Shown here one piece after another: positions 62,766 to 64,000 of a stretch of 64,000 nucleotides of DNA (positions are counted from its first letter, which is position 1; the number at the start of each line of letters is the position of its first letter). The DNA comes from Halarcobacter sp. (GTDB lineage: Bacteria > Campylobacterota > Campylobacteria > Campylobacterales > Arcobacteraceae): assembly GCA_030145305.1 (NCBI GenBank), contig JAQYVX010000003.1, positions 186,001 to 250,000 on the forward strand, read 5' to 3'. The notes below the pieces were generated by a model. It did not search any database and was not told where the DNA came from. It saw nothing but the letters and a program-made list of their open reading frames with translations. The position numbers and the translations under genes are program-made.

Positions 62766-64000
62766 ATGGGACATAAGGGAGATCTTAAAAAAGCATTAGA
62801 TATTCTAGATACGGAACTAAAGAAAAAAGGTATTTCAAGAAGAGAGGCCTTTAAACTAGCAGGACTAGGCTCTGCATCTTTTTTAATGGGAAATACAACT
62901 GAAGCAGAAGCTGCAACAGTTGCAAGTGCAAGTGAAGCTAAAGGTAAAATCTTAATTGTAGGTGGTGGATTAGCAGGGATCTCGACAGCAGCTAGACTTT
63001 CAAATTCCTTATCTACTCCTAATATTACTATAATTGAACCAAATCCAGAATCAGTCTCATACCAACCTGGCCAGACACTAGTTGCTGGTGGAGTTTGGGA
63101 CAAATCAGATATTGTTTATCAAACTAAAGATTTTATACCCTCTGGCGTTAAAATGATAAAAGATAAAGCAAAAGAGTTTGATCCTGAGAATAATAAAGTT
63201 ATAACAGAGGGTGGAGAAGTTATAAGTTATGATTATTTAATTGTTGCAACAGGATTAGTCTTAGATTTTGGAATGATAAAAGGCTTAGAAGGAGTAGGAA
63301 CATCTGCTTCAGCAAATCCTGAAATATCTAAAAAAATTGGTAAAAATGGTGTTCATTCTATTTATTATGCCGATGGTGCAGTTAATACATGGACTGGAAT
63401 GCAAGAATTAATAAAAGAAGCTAAAACTGGTAAAAACTTAAAAGCTTTATATACTCACCCAAATACTCCAATAAAATGTGGTGGAGCTCCAAAAAAAATT
63501 ATGTATCTTACTGATGCTAGATTAAGAGAAGCTGGAGTTAGAGATAACGTTGAATTATCTTTCTATCCAAATGGTGGAACAATGTTTGGAGTACCTGAAT
63601 ATCACGATGCAATTGTAAAACAATTTGAAGCACGGGATATGAAATGGGAATATAAAAATAATCTTGTAGAAATAGATGTAAATACTAAAAAAGCAATCTT
63701 TGAAAAAAGATGGTTAGAAAAAGGTGTTTATGATGAAGATATTGAAGATTATGAAATGATTCCAATGAGTAAAAAAGTCGAAAGAGATTATGATTTTATT
63801 CATGTTACTCCTCCTATGCGAGCACCTGATGCTGTTAAAAACTCTTCATTAGCTTGGCAAAAAGGTAGTGCTTCTAAAGGTGGCTGGGTAGAAGTAGATA
63901 AAGAAACTCTACAACATACTAGATATAAAAATGTATTTGCCTTAGGTGACGTAGCTGGTGTTCCAATGGGTAAAACAGGTGGAAGTGTTAGAAAACAATA
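62766..64000 (+). CDS. Tat-signal type II sulfide:quinone oxidoreductase-like flavoprotein (3' end outside window)
   Basis: 411 codons are seen. A Tat motif SRREAFKLAGLGSASFLMG starts at about residue 23, after an unusually long N region. FAD binding is ILIVGGGLAGISTAARL, then VSYQPGQTLVAGGVW, DYLIVATG and NVFALGDVAGVP. The segment HPNTPIKCGGAPKKIMYL matches type II SQR (eukaryotic SQRDL-like), including its redox Cys. It would oxidise sulfide in the periplasm and pass electrons to quinone. The window ends before the C-terminal membrane-binding region. Confidence 0.85.
   Translation, partial: MGHKGDLKKALDILDTELKKKGISRREAFKLAGLGSASFLMGNTTEAEAATVASASEAKGKILIVGGGLAGISTAARLSNSLSTPNITIIEPNPESVSYQPGQTLVAGGVWDKSDIVYQTKDFIPSGVKMIKDKAKEFDPENNKVITEGGEVISYDYLIVATGLVLDFGMIKGLEGVGTSASANPEISKKIGKNGVHSIYYADGAVNTWTGMQELIKEAKTGKNLKALYTHPNTPIKCGGAPKKIMYLTDARLREAGVRDNVELSFYPNGGTMFGVPEYHDAIVKQFEARDMKWEYKNNLVEIDVNTKKAIFEKRWLEKGVYDEDIEDYEMIPMSKKVERDYDFIHVTPPMRAPDAVKNSSLAWQKGSASKGGWVEVDKETLQHTRYKNVFALGDVAGVPMGKTGGSVRKQ

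Noticed and set aside
1-64000. CRISPR arrays, rRNA, tRNA genes, intact insertion sequences or prophage
   Set aside because: No regularly spaced repeats, clover-leaf-like sequences, or intact transposase or phage genes were found; only a RAYT remnant is present.

Overview
The window is about 64 kb of low-GC, gene-dense bacterial chromosome, most likely from Arcobacteraceae (Campylobacterota). Supporting signs are NifJ-type pyruvate:ferredoxin oxidoreductase, a dba-dsbI pair, sensor kinases with the GEMIGNIAHQWRQPL signature, T-rich periodic promoters with TATAAT boxes, and many stand-alone periplasmic binding proteins. I see no tRNA, rRNA, CRISPR array or intact prophage. The species assignment is inference.

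Layout. 1-8753: partial branched-chain-type binding lipoprotein, a methyltransferase, a zinc uptake operon (znuA with an internal ZinT-like domain, znuC, znuB) behind two perfect palindromes, then metH and an EamA-type exporter. 8816-13191: peroxiredoxin behind a Fur/PerR-like palindrome, a porin with a double terminator, a YqhD-like alcohol dehydrogenase and a convergent AraC-type regulator. 13361-20328: a TMAO-reductase-like operon (torA, monohaem cytochrome c, response regulator, SBP_bac_5 protein, histidine kinase), the last three overlapping. 20404-28037: small membrane protein, a GCS2-type ligase plus cytoplasmic gamma-glutamyltransferase pair, mnmD, a small unknown, luxS, and a chemoreceptor. 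28122-34172: nifJ, a HAD phosphatase and a stand-alone peptide-type binding protein.

34338-41548: a six-gene operon for a DMSO-reductase-family molybdoenzyme. It begins with a 56-residue Dba-like protein and a DsbI-like DsbB/beta-propeller protein, followed by the Tat-exported catalytic subunit, a four-cluster ferredoxin, a cytochrome b and a TorD-type chaperone. A divergent AraC/GyrI-type regulator lies across a repeat-rich intergenic region. 41545-44303: a multi-PAS/GAF sensor kinase split by a one-base frameshift. 44418-45232: rpsI and rplM. 45309-54331: a phosphate locus (pstS, an EAL-GGDEF protein, pstC, pstA, pstB, phoU, psiE, phoB-like, phoR-like) with Pho-box-like repeats ahead of pstS and pstC.

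54436-57242: an accessory island. A 68-bp direct repeat (67/68 identical) brackets a decayed CdiA/FhaB-type exoprotein whose C-terminal LHH-type nuclease domain is still open and is followed by an intact SUKH/SMI1-type immunity gene and a RAYT transposase remnant. The right repeat is the 3' end of a DUF1653-like gene, so that 3' end has been duplicated. 57415-64000: housekeeping genes prfA, rpsT, glmM, lspA, leuC and mobA, then a Tat-signal type II sulfide:quinone oxidoreductase cut by the window end.

How the parts connect: two molybdoenzyme operons, a cofactor guanylyltransferase (mobA), a cytochrome c and an SQR point to flexible anaerobic and sulfur respiration. Metal, peroxide and phosphate loci each carry a recognisable operator. 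All three clear frame breaks in the window can be restored by adding a single A to a short A tract, which could reflect slippage or sequence error.
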